From a virus, in IMG/VR virus record IMGVR_UViG_3300037191_001647, positions 1 to 22,548 of that record: a stretch of 22,548 bases of DNA; one strand, written 5' to 3'. Numbering within the stretch: the first letter of the stretch is position 1; each line of letters opens with the position of its first letter. A model generated the notes under the pieces. The model did no database searches, had not been told where the DNA came from, and saw only the letters and a program-made list of their open reading frames with translations. Positions 21,501 through 22,548 of this stretch are shown in pieces. The position numbers and the translations under genes were made by a program.

Positions 21501-22214
21501 GCAGAACAAGAGGCGGCTATCGACGATGTAGTAACCAACGGAGTTGACATAGGAATGTTCAGCGCTGCAGCAGCGAACGAAGGCAAGGCCGCGCTTCCCG
21601 AAGACCGCATACAAGCTACGGCCACTGCCTCAATGGCTGGGGGTGGGTACTTGGATGACTTGTCACAGCGTACATCGTCTCAGTTCATGATGGACACCGT
21701 GACCTTCATCAGGAAAAGCGAGGGCTGGAAATCCACCGTGTACCCTGATTTGGCCAACGGACAACCGACCATTGGTTTCGGCTTTAGTCTAAACCGCAAT
21801 GACGCGGAAGAGGCACTTAAGGCAGCTGGTGCGCCGACACTCAAGGAGGTAAAAGCAGGCAAGCCCATAACCATAGACGCTGCTGCAGTACTAGCTGAGT
21901 ATGCTGTGACGGAACTGGCTGTGTTCTTGAAGAAGCACTTCAAGGGCGTACCCCTCGCTAAGCACCAACTTAAGGCGCTCATTAGTCTTGGGTACTCGTC
22001 TCGCCATAAGATTAAGCCCAGTGGTCTTAGTGGTCCCACCCTAATCGGACCCCTAATTACCAAGGCTATTCGAGCGCAAAACTGGGATGAAGCCGCCAAT
22101 GAGATTGAGTTTAATTCATTGGGTGGAATTAAAGAGGACATACTGGACGGAATGATAGCGCGCCGCCGCCTCGAGGCAGCTATGTTCCGCGGACTCAATG
22201 CAGAAGTAGAATAA
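18582..22214 (+). CDS. Large ejection protein with C-terminal GH24 lysozyme (T7 gp15-like position)
   Basis: 1210 residues, Ala- and charge-rich and mostly helical, in the slot of T7 gp15 (747 residues), which with gp14 and gp16 builds the channel through the cell envelope. The N-terminus (RDTTDTTGLRDVAGAGNELAGFADFFRKTSDIAHE) resembles podoviral internal proteins. Residues about 1038-1210 are a T4-lysozyme-type GH24 domain: FIRKSEGWKSTVYPD....PTIGFGFSLNR carries the catalytic E1047 with D1056 and T1063 (T4 lysozyme E11, D20, T26). A flexible Ser/Pro/Gly-rich linker at about 930-1035 precedes it. The lysozyme would open peptidoglycan during DNA entry. In T7 the muramidase is in gp16, so here the domain is carried by a different ejection protein. 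GAGG lies seven bases before the ATG. Confidence 0.9.
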   Translation: MALAQTPQIRSQVINRDTTDTTGLRDVAGAGNELAGFADFFRKTSDIAHEKQEKADIRRDEDALLQLDLAAKADPEKAKEAIRTGDYSGFVGQERAARAHFKNAAPTILGRAIGIREAKAFSVEAQSFDPAGDLQQFTREHIRKSTLGMSPRGAAAFATEIERTLPELLRNRNKANADHTRTTTIDNTRTILNSALDEGNFNTYGDVKKMYMAASAAMAGTPALEAQVLLQMTADRELIKRSATETDPGKLARIFSLLNERDAEGDNMTVLERNREDVDKIVNNAVANQVGITTAAFLQFERDFEVGIVAAGSDPAKLRDLSARLIQSAGNYTSHKHPRYVAMQVALVKAVQGSTETNAVVRAWRNGRVAFSTKERDGMIDAARAVGSDEAIDMAAQMGGSAKQVQAISMGLSSGNPDVILASLAEVTAILGHPKAGTHGVTSYIKDKKALAIYTATLGADTDSIRAMLPNLVERLTNFNGEIDGNFGNRFNVNRNVSGVTAKRNARQGIGSYAHFLKTRLKNTDKDELEAMGLVGMGDGNLSNLSPEVISHMVEMLDVASIAAGASSDNNGEQLWGYFKNIAQQDFMMGSESGRPMAYLNKAPRVLVAADGSLRRVAPWTAQSVKDTTADWKRMYGVTVGLIPDSQTEIDGSMLLTFDTDHRTGMPMAFSATTEFSGRVHIPREIAEGPLMLVLGDDEVDESGEYIIARIKKPGDIMEDNPDVSIDGDEGNTLTEEFLVDHRTKLRWNSQARTWEIRGLAGPPLPADSASLEEVEEFAATMSNVLGVTPKVWQAMSPRARREAFAEAGHPSSQTIEELEEQLTVQPSYTPDGQLKTAGSGPQAIVEELNRRRKQISDSRVSDQEHNALQKRQDAADSARALETVRRREVATGVRPLVSNRTGSRFDKSGELPDQSSAIGGRTEGPGIGAAKQFFFSLFGKDRPATPKSSSINSNVPVPSGYGVPGKVPSATAAEQEAAIDDVVTNGVDIGMFSAAAANEGKAALPEDRIQATATASMAGGGYLDDLSQRTSSQFMMDTVTFIRKSEGWKSTVYPDLANGQPTIGFGFSLNRNDAEEALKAAGAPTLKEVKAGKPITIDAAAVLAEYAVTELAVFLKKHFKGVPLAKHQLKALISLGYSSRHKIKPSGLSGPTLIGPLITKAIRAQNWDEAANEIEFNSLGGIKEDILDGMIARRRLEAAMFRGLNAEVE

Positions 22215-22223
22215 GGAAACAAC

Positions 22224-22548
22224 ATGCCAATTGACCTGAACACACTAGGCGCAGAGACAGAGAGCGACACTATAGTTCAGAACTCTCTGTCAGGCGCGAG
22301 TGCTCAGGCCGTACCTGTCAGTGCAGATACGATTCAATCAACTGCAAACGTGGGGGCTACGCGCATAGGTGATGGGAGTGATTCAGTAATCGCTCGCCCC
22401 GACAGGTTCGAGGAGGACCATCAGAATGACATTGGGTTTATTGATGGAATTACGACCGGTGCACTTGACGGGGGCTATATCACAGGAGGATACAAAGCCT
22501 TGGCAGCGTTCAATGCTGCTGATGACGCTGGTATTGACCGCACTGTTG
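22224..22548 (+). CDS. N-terminal part of a further internal virion protein (truncated by window)
   Basis: The ATG at 22224 follows AAGGA with six bases of spacing, nine bases after the previous stop, and the frame stays open for 108 codons to the edge. The product starts MPIDLNTLGAETESD and is rich in Asp, Gly and Ala; RFEEDHQNDIGFIDGITTGALDGGYITGGYKALAAFNAAD is the last recognisable stretch. By position it corresponds to T7 gp16 (1318 residues), but the lytic transglycosylase signature of gp16 is not seen in the part present. A gp16-like identity is inferred from gene order only. Confidence 0.8.
   Translation, partial: MPIDLNTLGAETESDTIVQNSLSGASAQAVPVSADTIQSTANVGATRIGDGSDSVIARPDRFEEDHQNDIGFIDGITTGALDGGYITGGYKALAAFNAADDAGIDRTV

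Noticed and set aside
21181-21531. 116-codon nested ORF in the ejection gene
   Set aside because: No Shine-Dalgarno, low-complexity composition, and the host frame shows no matching codon shift that I could see.

Overview
The window is a segment of a lytic, T7-like podovirus genome, either autographivirus-related or of the marine SIO1-like kind. Every supported gene is on the + strand and packed tightly, with many 1-14 base overlaps. The gene order follows the T7 class II/III map: primase-helicase (gp4), a PD-(D/E)XK nuclease-like protein, family A DNA polymerase (gp5), 5'-3' exonuclease (gp6), gp6.7/7.3-like small proteins, portal (gp8), scaffold (gp9), capsid (gp10), tail tubular A (gp11) and B (gp12), then the internal ejection proteins (gp14/15/16-like). 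I see no integrase, repressor, tRNA, CRISPR array or insertion sequence. The RNA polymerase, terminase, tail fibre and main lysis cassette, if present, lie outside the window. A class II (B12-dependent) ribonucleotide reductase and a 2OG-Fe(II) oxygenase-like gene are typical of aquatic phages; an aquatic proteobacterial host is an inference only.

Layout: 34-7989 is DNA metabolism, running from primase-helicase through a small membrane protein, an HTH protein, the nuclease-like protein, DNA polymerase, a small exported protein, the exonuclease and a zinc-binding conserved protein to class II RNR and a 56-residue Cys-rich protein. It ends in a strong intrinsic terminator at 7996-8020. A promoter-like element (8076-8107), sharing a 16-base block with one at 1933-1962, then opens the virion module. 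That module runs: unknown protein, GNAT-like protein, two related small virion-like proteins, portal, small unknown protein, M15 peptidase, scaffold, 2OG oxygenase-like protein, beta-rich protein, a 297-base gap holding a dyad, a terminator and a probable TTG-started small gene, then capsid, a terminator in the place of T7 T-phi, tail tubular A and B, a gp14-like protein, a 1210-residue ejection protein with a C-terminal GH24 lysozyme, and the start of a last ORF that runs off the window.

How it works together: the replisome (helicase with an acidic tail ending in Phe, DNA polymerase, exonuclease) is fed by RNR and by breakdown of host DNA. The virion module builds the head, the tail nozzle and a peptidoglycan-cutting ejection apparatus; the M15 peptidase probably adds a peptide-bond-cutting lysin.

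The points most worth checking are: (1) a 64-codon ORF with two predicted membrane segments (1091-1285) nested in the helicase gene, preceded by a Shine-Dalgarno and coinciding with a sharp local shift in the helicase wobble bases; (2) four Shine-Dalgarno sites placed in small hairpins with a GAGG loop, whose stem sequence varies while pairing is kept; (3) promoter-like repeats; (4) a hidden TTG-started small gene before the capsid; (5) an extra domain in the tail nozzle protein.
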